From Saprospiraceae bacterium (GTDB lineage: Bacteria > Bacteroidota > Bacteroidia > Chitinophagales > Saprospiraceae): a stretch of DNA of 47,532 nucleotides. Below are positions 1-8,034 of this stretch, piece after piece (within the stretch, counting starts at the first letter, position 1; the number at the start of each line of letters is the position of its first letter). The stretch lies in the NCBI GenBank assembly GCA_021604865.1, contig BQJU01000054.1, forward strand, positions 1 through 47,532. The letters run 5' to 3'. The notes under the pieces are model-generated. The model was not told where the DNA came from and did not search any database. It saw nothing but the letters and a program-made list of their open reading frames with translations. Position numbers and translations under genes: made by a program.

Positions 1-210
1 GGGCCCAAAACGCCTCTTTTTTGCTGATACTTTGTTGCTTTTTTTGACCGTATCTTCCAGATATGCTCCGCAAAAAGCGCCTCGTTTCACCAAAAAATTG
101 ACACTTTTTGCCTCCAAAAGCGACCTCCAAACAAGCACTAACGCCTGAAAGAAGTGTTGATTTACATTTTCGATTGACTCTGAATCACGAGATTTGTCTA
201 AGAACCAAAA
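1..210. other. Intergenic region downstream of the catabolic operon
   Basis: No convincing gene is visible on either strand. The stretch is A/T-rich and repetitive in texture, with several variants of a short AAAAGCG-CCTC type string. It holds a 29-bp sequence (114-142) found again at 17808-17836, and a 64-bp sequence (150-213) related to 38270-38333. It lies 3' of the minus-strand operon, so it may contain that operon's terminator, but I see no clear hairpin followed by a T run. Confidence 0.6.
114..142 (-). repeat. 29-bp dispersed repeat, copy 1
   Basis: This sequence is identical to 17808-17836. Its core, read on the minus strand as TTAGTGCTTGTTTGGAGGTC, recurs with small changes at 7976-7997, 17759-17772 and 46316-46336. 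All copies lie between genes. Its origin is unknown; a small mobile or recombination-derived repeat is plausible. Confidence 0.7.
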
Positions 211-213
211 TTA
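150..213. repeat. Half-copy of the 38218-38324 palindromic element
   Basis: The 64 bases align without gaps to 38270-38333 with about 11 mismatches, including the shared string TTTGTCTAAGAA. At 38218-38324 this is the right half of a long inverted repeat; here the left half is absent. The copy abuts and slightly enters the end of the fucose dehydrogenase gene, so it sits at the operon's 3' end. Confidence 0.65.
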
Positions 214-990
214 CAAGGCCCTATCCAGATGCGTATAACCGCCATCCACAAACAGTAACTGTCCTGTGGTGTGGCTAGATTTACCAGACAATAAAAAGGC
301 AACGGTATCGGCAATTTCCTCAGCCGTAGTCATTCTATTTTCTAATGGAATTTTTGCTGTTATTCCTGCTAATTTTTCTGCTGGTTTATCAAAAGTTTTT
401 ATCCATCGGTCGTATAATGGCGTATAACATTCGGCTACAATTACTGCATTTACCCGAATACTGTAAGGCAGTAATTCCACTGCCCATTCCCGGGTTAAAG
501 CGTTTCGTCCGCCATTGGCAGCGGCATAACCTGAAGTACCTCCTTGTCCAGTCAGGGAAGTTTTAGAACCTATGTTGACAATTGCCCCTTTAGTCTTTTT
601 TAAATGTGGTATAGCCAAATGTGCCATCAAATAATAATGCGCTACATTTCGCTGAAGAGATCGCATAAAATCGGCGTAATTCCCATGTTCTAAGCCTACC
701 CCATCATTCACACCCGCATTGTTCACCAGGCCATCTATTCTACCAAATTCTTTCACTACTTTTTCGATGGCATTTTCACATTGTTCAGGAATGGTTAATT
801 CAGCAATGGCATAACCCACTTTTCCGCTATTGTCTTTAATAGTTTTCACCGCTTCAAGCACATCCTCCTCATTTCTGCCCACGATGAAAGGAATGGCTCC
901 TTCATTGGCCAGTGAATTGGTAATGCCCCAGCCAATTCCCTTCGAGCCGCCGGTTACAATAATGACTTTATCTTTGAGGTTTAGATCCAT
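211..990 (-). CDS. SDR oxidoreductase, probable L-fucose dehydrogenase
   Basis: A 259-residue classical short-chain dehydrogenase, predicted to oxidise L-fucose with NAD(P)+ to L-fuconolactone in the cytoplasm, the first step of the non-phosphorylated fucose pathway. Visible motifs are the cofactor loop TGGSKGIG (13-20), NNAG (90-93), catalytic Ser142 and Tyr155, and the C-terminal DGGYTHLDRAL that I associate with L-fucose dehydrogenases. Oddly, the position four residues after Tyr155 is Asn159 (codon AAT), not the usual catalytic Lys. It is the last gene of the minus-strand operon, 35 bp after the FAH hydrolase. The specific substrate rests on context with L-fuconate dehydratase and the C-terminal resemblance. 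SDR membership is certain; fucose specificity is likely but unproven. Confidence 0.75.
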   Translation of the reverse strand: MDLNLKDKVIIVTGGSKGIGWGITNSLANEGAIPFIVGRNEEDVLEAVKTIKDNSGKVGYAIAELTIPEQCENAIEKVVKEFGRIDGLVNNAGVNDGVGLEHGNYADFMRSLQRNVAHYYLMAHLAIPHLKKTKGAIVNIGSKTSLTGQGGTSGYAAANGGRNALTREWAVELLPYSIRVNAVIVAECYTPLYDRWIKTFDKPAEKLAGITAKIPLENRMTTAEEIADTVAFLLSGKSSHTTGQLLFVDGGYTHLDRAL

Positions 991-1025
991 GATGTTTTGG
1001 TTTTTGAAATTTATGTTCCAAAGGA

Positions 1026-1889
1026 CTAATCATTCCTTTGGAAAGGAATAACTTCCTGACGGGAAACACCCAGGCCATCAATGCCCAATTCCATCACATC
1101 TCCTGCTTTCAAAAACCTGGGCGGATTAAACCCTAGCCCTACCCCGGATGGTGTTCCTGTCGAAATAATATCTCCAGGTAATAAAGTCATAAACTGGCTG
1201 ATATAACTTACAGCCTTCGGTATATCAAAAATAAAATCCGAAGTATTGCTATGCTGTAGTTGTTCTCCGTTTAAATTCAACCAAAGGTCTAAATTATGCG
1301 GGTCGGTTATTTCCGATTTGGTCACTAAATAAGGGCCAATTGGCGCGAAAGTATCGCAACTCTTGCCTTTCACCCATTGTCCTTGCCTTTCCAATTGAAA
1401 AGCTCTTTCACTGATATCATTATGCAACATATAACCAGCCACATAATCCATTGCCTCTTCCTCGGTAACGTAAGACGTTTTTTTCCCTATCACCAATGCT
1501 AATTCTACTTCCCAATCCGATTTTTGGCTACCTTTTGGCAACATAACCGGGTCATTTGGGCCGATAATAGAGGACGTTGCTTTAAAAAACAATACGGGTT
1601 CGCTTGGTACGGCCATCCCACTTTCTGCGGCGTGTTTTGCATAATTTAAACCGATGCAAACGATTTTCGAGGGGCGGGCAATCGGAGGCCCGAGCCGAAC
1701 ATCCTTTTTAATTACAGGGCAATTTTTCTTATTTTTTTCGACCCAGTTTTCCAGTCGTTGAAGACCATCGGTAGCAAAGAATTTTTCATCGTAATCTTCA
1801 CCAAAAGCGGATACGTCAATGCGTGAACCGTCTGCTAATTCTAATCCGGGCTTTTCTTGTCCCGATTCACCAAATCTTATTAATTTCAT
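1026..1889 (-). CDS. FAH-family hydrolase, probable 2,4-diketo-3-deoxy-L-fuconate hydrolase
   Basis: A 287-residue cytoplasmic fumarylacetoacetate-hydrolase-fold enzyme. The family cleaves C-C bonds in 2,4-diketo acids using a divalent metal. The metal triad is visible as Glu127 and Glu129 (in DWEVEL) and Asp158 (in HNDISER), followed by KGKSCDTFAPIGPYL near 174-188 and GTPSGVG at 245-251. The length is normal for the acylpyruvase branch. In this operon it follows L-fuconate dehydratase and an SDR, which makes hydrolysis of 2,4-diketo-3-deoxy-L-fuconate to pyruvate and lactate the best reading. It lies 41 bp after the SDR gene and 35 bp before the fucose dehydrogenase gene. Such proteins are often annotated as ureidoglycolate lyase; the context argues against that. 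Confidence 0.82.
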   Translation of the reverse strand: MKLIRFGESGQEKPGLELADGSRIDVSAFGEDYDEKFFATDGLQRLENWVEKNKKNCPVIKKDVRLGPPIARPSKIVCIGLNYAKHAAESGMAVPSEPVLFFKATSSIIGPNDPVMLPKGSQKSDWEVELALVIGKKTSYVTEEEAMDYVAGYMLHNDISERAFQLERQGQWVKGKSCDTFAPIGPYLVTKSEITDPHNLDLWLNLNGEQLQHSNTSDFIFDIPKAVSYISQFMTLLPGDIISTGTPSGVGLGFNPPRFLKAGDVMELGIDGLGVSRQEVIPFQRND

Positions 1890-1930
1890 AATTAATTTTT
1901 GCAGTTAAAAGATTTAAGAATGTCTTCTCC

Positions 1931-2710
1931 TCAACCATTTAATTTTATAAACCCTCCATCAATTGGAAAATCCGTTCCGGTTATAAAAGATGCCTCGTCT
2001 GAACATAAATATAGCGCTAAATTGGCCACTTCCTGGGGGGCTCCCATTCTGCCTATAGGCTGGGTTTTAGACAAATTTTCAAACATCTCTTTTTCCTTTC
2101 CTGGATAATTTTTTGCGATAAACCCATCTACAAAAGGGGTATGAATTCTGGCAGGTGAAATGCAATTACATCTAATATTATTGGCTAAATAATCCTTGGC
2201 AATGGAATAGGTCATGGTCAAAACGGCCCCCTTGGTCATGGAATAGGCAAACCTATCTGCTATGCCCACCGTTGAGGCAATGGATGCCATATTGATAATG
2301 ATGCCTTTATTTTTTTCTTTAAAATAGGGAATTACGGCTTTTACACAATTGAATACACCTTTGATATTCACACTATACAGCCTGTCCAAATCTTCTTCAG
2401 CGGTATTTTCAACATTGCCGACAAAACCTATGCCCGCATTATTGATTAAAATGTCGATGCCATTTTTGACCGCATTTACCTGCTTTAATACGTTGGCTAC
2501 CTGTTCATATTTCGACACATCGCATTTGTAAAAATAGGCAGCATTGTGTTTCAAGCTAATGTCACTTGCAGTTTGAGTAGCTGCTTCCTCATTCATATCC
2601 AGGATATGCACGGTAGCACCCATTTCGGCAAAGGTTTCAGATATCGCCTTTCCAATGCCACTTCCTCCTCCTGTGATTACTGCGGTTTTATTTTTTAAGC
2701 TAAACTTCAT
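1931..2710 (-). CDS. SDR oxidoreductase, probable 2-keto-3-deoxy-L-fuconate dehydrogenase
   Basis: A 259-residue classical SDR with cofactor loop TGGGSGIG (13-20), NNAG (90-93), Ser143, Tyr156 and Lys160, so the catalytic set is complete. Asp39 near the end of the second strand suggests NAD+ preference. It starts 5 bp after the L-fuconate dehydratase stop and precedes the FAH hydrolase, exactly where a 4-dehydrogenase acting on 2-keto-3-deoxy-L-fuconate belongs. The catalysed step would give 2,4-diketo-3-deoxy-L-fuconate. The substrate assignment is from gene order; the SDR fold and activity class are clear. Confidence 0.8.
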   Translation of the reverse strand: MKFSLKNKTAVITGGGSGIGKAISETFAEMGATVHILDMNEEAATQTASDISLKHNAAYFYKCDVSKYEQVANVLKQVNAVKNGIDILINNAGIGFVGNVENTAEEDLDRLYSVNIKGVFNCVKAVIPYFKEKNKGIIINMASIASTVGIADRFAYSMTKGAVLTMTYSIAKDYLANNIRCNCISPARIHTPFVDGFIAKNYPGKEKEMFENLSKTQPIGRMGAPQEVANLALYLCSDEASFITGTDFPIDGGFIKLNG

Positions 2711-2715
2711 TGTTT

Positions 2716-4062
2716 TTATCCATTTTGGGTTACTTTTCCTTTTCTGGTTTTCAATTCTGCCTGCCAGATTGCCCCGTCCGGAAACTGATAGTCCTTTAGT
2801 GATTCTGCCTTCATTGTAATACTATACCCTGCCATTACAGGTGGCATATAGTGGCCATTCTCAATCACCACTGGGTCGTGAAAATGTTCATGTAAATGAT
2901 CAACATATTCAATGATCCTATTTTCCAGAGAACCGCTGATTGCGATAAAATCTATCATGGATAAATGCTGAACGTATTCACATAAACCTACCCCGCCAGC
3001 ATGTGGACATACCGGAACATCAAACTTGGCAGCCATTAAAAGTATGGCTAAAATTTCATTTACGCCACCAACTCTGCAACTATCAACCTGGCAAATTTCG
3101 ATGGCATTGGCCTGCAATAATTGCTTGAACATCACTCTATTCTGACAATGTTCACCGGTAGCTACTTTAATTGGGGCCAATGCTCTGGCTATTTTAGCAT
3201 GCCCCAATATATCATCAGGGCTCGTAGGCTCTTCTATCCAATAGGGATTGAATACTGCTAATGCTTTCATATTTTCGATCGCCTCATCTACATCCCATTT
3301 TTGGTTGGCATCCATCATCAGCCGAAGGTCATCGCCAATTTCTTCCCGAATAATGCTCGCTCGCCTCATATCGTCAGCCAGATTGGAGCCTACCTTCATT
3401 TTCAAATGGGTAAATCCCTCTGTTTTGGCCTCCCTGCACAATCTGCGCATTTTTTCATCAGCATAACCCAACCAACCTGCGGAAGTTGTATAAGCGGGGT
3501 ATCCTTTAGCTTTCAGGTGAGCAATTCTCTCCTTTTTAGTGGAAGCCTTTTTAGTCAATAAAGCAAGGGCTTGTTCTCTGGTAATGGCATCGGTGATATA
3601 GGTAAAATCTATACAGTCCACCAACTCTTCGGGAGACATGTCAGCCAGTAATTGCCATAGTGGTTTGCCTTCTATTTTGGCATACAAATCCCAAACTGCA
3701 TTGACAACTGCACCAGTCGCCAAATGGATCACCCCTTTTTCCGGTCCTAACCAACGCAATTGGCTATCGCCGGTAATGGCCTTCCAAAAACCGCCCATGT
3801 CATCAGTAATACTTTTCATGGATTTGCCGACGACCAGGTGTGCCAAAGAATGGATGGCGGCTACACAAAGTTCATTACCTCTGCCAATGGTAAAAGTCAG
3901 CCCATGTCCTTCTAAATTTTCGGGGTGATTGGTTTTTAAGATCACATAGGCCGCTGAATAATCAGGGTCGGGATTCATGGCATCCGAACCATCCAAAGAA
4001 TTACTGGTCGGAAAGCGGATATCTTTCACCTCAATATCTGAAATTACTAAATTTGATTGCAT
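2716..4062 (-). CDS. fucD: L-fuconate dehydratase (enolase superfamily)
   Basis: A 448-residue Mg-dependent acid-sugar dehydratase converting L-fuconate to 2-keto-3-deoxy-L-fuconate. It resembles the Xanthomonas campestris L-fuconate dehydratase along its length as I remember that sequence, including an N-terminal DGSDAMNPDPDYSAAYV block, TNDSQLRWLGPEKG-like residues and PHAGGVGLCE. The superfamily residues are in place: KMK (Lys221, Lys223), Asp251/Asn253, Glu277, Glu304, Asp327 and His354, a constant three-residue offset from the published enzyme's set. It is cytoplasmic, fourth gene of the operon, 30 bp after kduD. It is the strongest single marker that the locus degrades fucose rather than rhamnose. 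Confidence 0.95.
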   Translation of the reverse strand: MQSNLVISDIEVKDIRFPTSNSLDGSDAMNPDPDYSAAYVILKTNHPENLEGHGLTFTIGRGNELCVAAIHSLAHLVVGKSMKSITDDMGGFWKAITGDSQLRWLGPEKGVIHLATGAVVNAVWDLYAKIEGKPLWQLLADMSPEELVDCIDFTYITDAITREQALALLTKKASTKKERIAHLKAKGYPAYTTSAGWLGYADEKMRRLCREAKTEGFTHLKMKVGSNLADDMRRASIIREEIGDDLRLMMDANQKWDVDEAIENMKALAVFNPYWIEEPTSPDDILGHAKIARALAPIKVATGEHCQNRVMFKQLLQANAIEICQVDSCRVGGVNEILAILLMAAKFDVPVCPHAGGVGLCEYVQHLSMIDFIAISGSLENRIIEYVDHLHEHFHDPVVIENGHYMPPVMAGYSITMKAESLKDYQFPDGAIWQAELKTRKGKVTQNG

Positions 4063-4092
4063 TAAATGTTGAGTTAATTATTCAATTACTAC

Positions 4093-4860
4093 TTATCGGC
4101 CCATCCACCCACCATCCACCAGCATGACAGTACCTGTCATATAATCGGAAGCAGCGGAAGCGAGAAAAACAATGGGCCCTTTAAAATCATCGGGTTTCCC
4201 CCATCGGCCAGCTGGAATGCGTCCCAAAATAGATTGGCTACGTACCGAATCATTGCGCAATGCTTCTGTATTGTCGGTCGAAATATAACCCGGAGCAATA
4301 GCATTTACCTGTACACCTTTAGCTGACCACTCATTGGAGAGCGCCATCGTCAACTGACCAATGGCCCCTTTGGAAGCTGCATATCCCGGAACGGTAATGC
4401 CGCCCTGAAAAGTGAGGAGGGAAGCTGTAAATATAATTTTACCACTCCCTCTGGCGATCATATCACGTCCAATTTCTTTACTCAGGATAAAGGGAGCGTT
4501 CTGGTTCACCTCAATCACTTTGTCCCAATACTCATCGGGGTGTTCTGCAGCTGGTTTCCGAAGGATGGTGCCGGCATTATTGACCAATATATCCGGAGTT
4601 CCGAAATCCTTTTTCAGGTTTGTGATGAAGTCGTAAAGCGCGGTGCGATTACTGAAATCACATTGATAGGCTTTGAATTTACGGCCTGTTGCCCTTACTG
4701 CATTTTCAATTTTGGAACCTTGCAATTCCAATGATGCAGACACCCCAATAATATCCGCTCCTGCTTCTGCTAAGGCTTCGGCCATCGCAAATCCTATCCC
4801 GCGTTTACAGCCCGTTACTAAAGCAACCTTTCCATCGAGCTTAAATTGATCTAAAACCAT
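4093..4860 (-). CDS. kduD: KduD, 2-dehydro-3-deoxy-D-gluconate 5-dehydrogenase
   Basis: A 255-residue SDR reducing 3-deoxy-D-glycero-2,5-hexodiulosonate to 2-keto-3-deoxygluconate with NADH. It matches E. coli KduD in layout: TGCKRGIG (16-23), NNAG (94-97), Ser147, Tyr160, Lys164, and the characteristic segments FQGGI, NAIAPGY and RIPAGRWG, ending VDGGW. It follows kduI by 29 bp, the normal pairing for catabolism of unsaturated uronates released by lyases. The product would need a KDG kinase and KDPG aldolase that are not in this window. Confidence 0.93.
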   Translation of the reverse strand: MVLDQFKLDGKVALVTGCKRGIGFAMAEALAEAGADIIGVSASLELQGSKIENAVRATGRKFKAYQCDFSNRTALYDFITNLKKDFGTPDILVNNAGTILRKPAAEHPDEYWDKVIEVNQNAPFILSKEIGRDMIARGSGKIIFTASLLTFQGGITVPGYAASKGAIGQLTMALSNEWSAKGVQVNAIAPGYISTDNTEALRNDSVRSQSILGRIPAGRWGKPDDFKGPIVFLASAASDYMTGTVMLVDGGWMGR

Positions 4861-4889
4861 TTTTGCTGTTATTTTTGGTGATGAACCAT

Positions 4890-5720
4890 TTACATTACTT
4901 CCGTCAATGGTACGCTGTCCATATCCGCGAAGGACTTATTTTCACCGCCCATACCCCAGACAAATTTGTAATTGGTTGTACCCGCGCCAGAATGAATAGA
5001 CCAAGGCGGAGAGATAGCCGCTTCCTCGTTTCTCACAGCAAGGTGTCTGGTCTCCTGAGGTTGGCCCATAAAATGCATGACCAGATTGTCTCCTGGTATA
5101 TCGAAATAGAAATAAACTTCCATCCGCCGGTCGTGTAGATGAGGTGGGAAGGTATTCCAAACATTACCTTCTTTAAGCTCTGTGATGCCCATCACCAATT
5201 GGCAGCTCTGGATACCATCATCGTGAATGCACTGATATAGTATTCGTTCATTGGAAGTGGACTGACTACCCAATTCAAGCTTATTAACATCCGCTTTAGC
5301 CCCTAAAGTTGTTGGGTACTCGTGGTGAGCTGGAGTGGAATTCAAGTAAAACTTAGCTGGGCTGGAAGGGTCCGAACTTTCAAACATCACTTCTTTTTTT
5401 CCCTTACCGACATAAAGCGTATCGAGATTATTCACCTGGTATTCTACTCCATCAACGGTAACTTTTCCCGAACCACCAAGATTGATGATTCCCAGCTCTC
5501 TTCTCTCCAGGAAATATTCCGATTTCAACTGATTGTAAGTCGGCAACTTTAAACTTTTTTGTGCGGGAACGGCACCTCCGAAAACAAAACGGTCATAGTG
5601 AGAATAAATCAGCTTGATTTCTCCACTTTCCATCAGGCCAGCGCAATGGAACTCTTCTCTAAGACGTGAAGTATCATAAGATTTGGTATCCGTTGGATTT
5701 GTAGCGTATTTAATTTTCAT
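4890..5720 (-). CDS. kduI: KduI, 5-dehydro-4-deoxy-D-glucuronate isomerase
   Basis: A 276-residue cupin-type isomerase, close to the 278 residues of the E. coli enzyme. It interconverts 4-deoxy-L-threo-5-hexosulose uronate and 3-deoxy-D-glycero-2,5-hexodiulosonate. The zinc ligands are visible as His194, His196 and Glu201 (in PPHLHDRRMEVYFYF) and His243 (in PPWSIHSG). Second gene of the operon, 37 bp after GH88 and 29 bp before kduD. Its substrate arises spontaneously from the unsaturated uronic acid freed by GH88, so the three first genes form one short pathway. Confidence 0.96.
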   Translation of the reverse strand: MKIKYATNPTDTKSYDTSRLREEFHCAGLMESGEIKLIYSHYDRFVFGGAVPAQKSLKLPTYNQLKSEYFLERRELGIINLGGSGKVTVDGVEYQVNNLDTLYVGKGKKEVMFESSDPSSPAKFYLNSTPAHHEYPTTLGAKADVNKLELGSQSTSNERILYQCIHDDGIQSCQLVMGITELKEGNVWNTFPPHLHDRRMEVYFYFDIPGDNLVMHFMGQPQETRHLAVRNEEAAISPPWSIHSGAGTTNYKFVWGMGGENKSFADMDSVPLTEVM

Positions 5721-5757
5721 GGTAAATGAATATTTTTTATTGATTGGTTAATTTCTA

Positions 5758-6900
5758 TTAATCTTTAGCTTGTTTGTTTTGTAGTTTATGCAGACGCAGT
5801 AAAGCTTCCAAATAATAATAATCGGCATAAATGATAGCGTAGTCAATTTCACTTCCATTCGGATAATGACCTGTAGAATGAAGTAGAAAGGCAGAATTTT
5901 GATTCCTGCTTTGAAAGGCTTCCGTTGACAACACCTGAATCATTTTTACGGCCTGATCCCGATAATAAGCCGCTTTTTCGGCATCAGGCACATAGGCAGA
6001 TAATTCCAATAAAGCAGATGCGGTGGCAGCTGCGGCTGATGCGTCTCGTGGTTGCTTCAAAATATCAGGGGCATCAAAATCCCAGTAAGGAATTCGATCT
6101 TTCGGCAACCTTTCCAGGTAGACATCCGTAACCTTCTGCGCAAAATCCAGGAAACGGGCATCATCAGTTTCCCGGTAAACCATGGTAAAGCCATAAATCG
6201 CCCAGGCCTGGCCGCGCGCCCATAATGAATCATCAGCATAACCCTGATGCGTAACCCCTTTGATCTTTTTCCCGGTCAGCGGATCATAGACGACCACATG
6301 ATAGGTCGTGCAATCCTCCCGAAAGTGATTATTCATGGTTGTTTCAGCGTGTTTCACCGCTATATCATGCAACGCTCTTGATCCTCCATTGCGGCCTGCC
6401 CAAAAAAGCAGCTCCAAATTGATCATATTATCAATAATGGTGTTATGTGGCCAGTTCATTTTTTCGACCATGACTGGCCAGGAAAGTATCGTACCCACCT
6501 TTGGATTGAAAAGATCGGCTAAGGAATGGGCCGATTTCAATAAAATTTCTTTGTAGGCTGAATTTTTAGTCAACCGATGGCCATGACCAATACTATTATA
6601 GACTTGGAAACCTATGTCGTGATCTATCGCAGGCCGACCTGAAAGTGGGATCAACAATTGACTGTAATGCTCCGCTTTGGATTTCCATGCTACATCATTG
6701 GTATATTCGTATAATTGCCATAAAATTCCTGGCCAAAAACCACTGGTCCAATCCTCATAATCCACCAGGTTCCATTTCTTTTCATCCGGTGGGATATTGC
6801 GCGGAATCAAAGAATTATCAGGCAATTGTGCCAGCGTTTGAGTGGCTTGTGCCACACAATAATCCAGGTGTTTTTGACAGACAAATTCGGTATTTAGCAT
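5758..6900 (-). CDS. GH88 unsaturated glucuronyl hydrolase
   Basis: A 380-residue (alpha/alpha)6 enzyme that hydrates the 4,5-double bond of the unsaturated uronate left by polysaccharide lyases, releasing it from the neighbouring sugar. Family signatures are WTSGFWPG near 51-58, Asp95 (in DHDIGF) and Asp157 (in TIIDNMINLELLFWAG), the pair matching the two conserved Asp residues of GH88, and HQGYADDSLWARGQAW at 218-233. No signal peptide is visible, so it probably acts in the cytoplasm on imported oligosaccharides, unlike the secreted lyases here. It is the first gene of the operon, with a promoter candidate about 60 bp upstream. GH105 is an alternative, but the motif set fits GH88 better. 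Confidence 0.93.
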   Translation of the reverse strand: MLNTEFVCQKHLDYCVAQATQTLAQLPDNSLIPRNIPPDEKKWNLVDYEDWTSGFWPGILWQLYEYTNDVAWKSKAEHYSQLLIPLSGRPAIDHDIGFQVYNSIGHGHRLTKNSAYKEILLKSAHSLADLFNPKVGTILSWPVMVEKMNWPHNTIIDNMINLELLFWAGRNGGSRALHDIAVKHAETTMNNHFREDCTTYHVVVYDPLTGKKIKGVTHQGYADDSLWARGQAWAIYGFTMVYRETDDARFLDFAQKVTDVYLERLPKDRIPYWDFDAPDILKQPRDASAAAATASALLELSAYVPDAEKAAYYRDQAVKMIQVLSTEAFQSRNQNSAFLLHSTGHYPNGSEIDYAIIYADYYYLEALLRLHKLQNKQAKD

Positions 6901-6957
6901 TTTGTTCCAATAATGATTAACTATGACGTAAATTTTCCTGTAGTGGCTTCACATTAG

Positions 6958-6965
6958 CAAACATA
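6958..6965 (-). promoter_or_regulatory. Candidate -7 box for the GH88-kdu-fuc operon
   Basis: The minus strand reads TATGTTTG, a perfect match to the Bacteroidota -7 consensus TAnnTTTG, about 57 bases upstream of the GH88 start. No clear TTTG is seen at the -33 position, as is common for regulated promoters. This is a match by eye only. Confidence 0.45.
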
Positions 6966-7013
6966 GCCCATTTTTTAAGCGTGTACTACCACTTTTTTTT
7001 AAAATACCGATGC

Positions 7014-7021
7014 TATTTTTG
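7014..7021 (+). promoter_or_regulatory. Candidate -7 box for the AraC gene
   Basis: TATTTTTG matches TAnnTTTG, lying in the divergent region about 96 bases before the preferred AraC start at 7118. The upstream sequence at the -33 distance is a T run without a clear TTTG. The match is short and the region A/T-rich, so it could occur by chance. Confidence 0.35.
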
Positions 7022-7117
7022 CCATAAGATATTTTTTTTTGATTTTTTAGAAAAGAAAAGAACATAACCTTTATCTTGTGGTTAGTTAATAAATTATTCC
7101 TCCAAGTTCAATCCAGT

Positions 7118-7972
7118 GTGAAACCAAAATTATTAGACAGGAGCTCAGCCCAAAGCAAGTCATTTGCAGTAAGAGAGAACAGGTATCCTAATTTCTTAAA
7201 GATATGGCATTATCATCCTGAATTGGAATTGGTCGTTATAAAGGAGAGTGTAGGCACTCGATTTGTGGGAGATAGCATCGAAAAATTTGAGCCCGGCGAA
7301 GTCATTCTAATCGGTAAAAATTTGCCGCATATGTGGCTCAATGACGATGCTTATTTTCAGAGAAATCCAGGACTCATTGCTTCTGCTTTCAGCATTCATT
7401 TTAGGGAAGATTTTGTAGGGGAAGGATTTTTGAATTTACAAAGTACGGAGCTCTTATCAAAGTTGTTTGAAAAAGCGCAAAGGGGTATTCGGTTTGTAGA
7501 TTTAAATTTTCCAATTGAGGCTGAGATCAATCAATTGATTGCAGAAAAAGATGACTTTCAGAAGTTGTTGCAATTGCTCCAAATTTTGTACCAATTGGCA
7601 AAACAGGAAAACATAACCTTATTATCTAGTGAGGGTTACCAAACGACCAAGATCAACGAAGGGTCGGATGAAACACATAAGTATATTTTCAAATATTTTA
7701 ACAAGTCCATTCAGCTCAACGATGTTGCAGCAGTTGCGGGCATGAATCCTTCCTCTTTTAGTCGCTATTTTAAACGGATTCACAGAAAGACTTTTTCGAG
7801 GTATTTGATTGAAATCCGGATTGGGTATGCCTGTAAATTATTAATGGAAAACAAATCAAATATCAGTTCGATTTGTTACGAATCTGGTTTTAACAATTTA
7901 TCTAATTTCAATAAACAATTCCGGAAATTAAAGGGGATGAATCCTTCGGAATACATTAAGATGCATGATTAA
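7118..7972 (+). CDS. AraC-family transcriptional regulator with cupin sensor
   Basis: About 284 residues from GTG at 7118. I prefer this start because the sequence then begins MKPKLLDRSS, a normal opening for such proteins; an in-frame TTG at 7076 would add 14 residues, and no in-frame ATG is near. The N-terminal third is a cupin-like ligand domain (KIWHYHPELELVVI, GTRFVGDSIEKFEPGEVILIGKNLPHMW, about 28-74). Residues about 186-284 are the two helix-turn-helix units of AraC (FSRYFKRIHRKTFSRYL, then SICYESGFNNLSNFNKQFRKLKGMNPSEY). It is divergent from the GH88-kdu-fuc operon, which it may control; the ligand could be a fucose or uronate catabolite. This is a second regulator alongside the HTCS. 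Confidence 0.85.
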   Translation: MKPKLLDRSSAQSKSFAVRENRYPNFLKIWHYHPELELVVIKESVGTRFVGDSIEKFEPGEVILIGKNLPHMWLNDDAYFQRNPGLIASAFSIHFREDFVGEGFLNLQSTELLSKLFEKAQRGIRFVDLNFPIEAEINQLIAEKDDFQKLLQLLQILYQLAKQENITLLSSEGYQTTKINEGSDETHKYIFKYFNKSIQLNDVAAVAGMNPSSFSRYFKRIHRKTFSRYLIEIRIGYACKLLMENKSNISSICYESGFNNLSNFNKQFRKLKGMNPSEYIKMHD

Positions 7973-7975
7973 ACC

Positions 7976-7997
7976 TTAGTGCATGTTTGGAGCTCAC
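7976..7997 (+). repeat. Dispersed TTAGTGC-n-TGTTTGGAG repeat
   Basis: TTAGTGCATGTTTGGAGC lies just after the AraC stop, between two converging genes. The 46316-46336 copy differs at one base in 19, and the 29-bp repeats at 114-142 (minus) and 17808-17836 contain the same core. A convergent terminator function is possible but no strong hairpin is visible here. Confidence 0.5.
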
Positions 7998-8034
7998 TGC
8001 TACTGCAAACTAATGGCTTTATATCAAATTAACC

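Noticed and set aside
4093-5720. Simple pectin PUL based on kduI/kduD
   Set aside because: These genes serve any unsaturated uronate; sulfatases, fucosidases and FucD do not fit homogalacturonan, and no PL1, PL9 or PL10-like lyase is seen.
211-6900. Rhamnose (ulvan) catabolic operon
   Set aside because: The dehydratase matches L-fuconate dehydratase along its length and no rhamnose isomerase, kinase or aldolase is seen; fucosidases are abundant.
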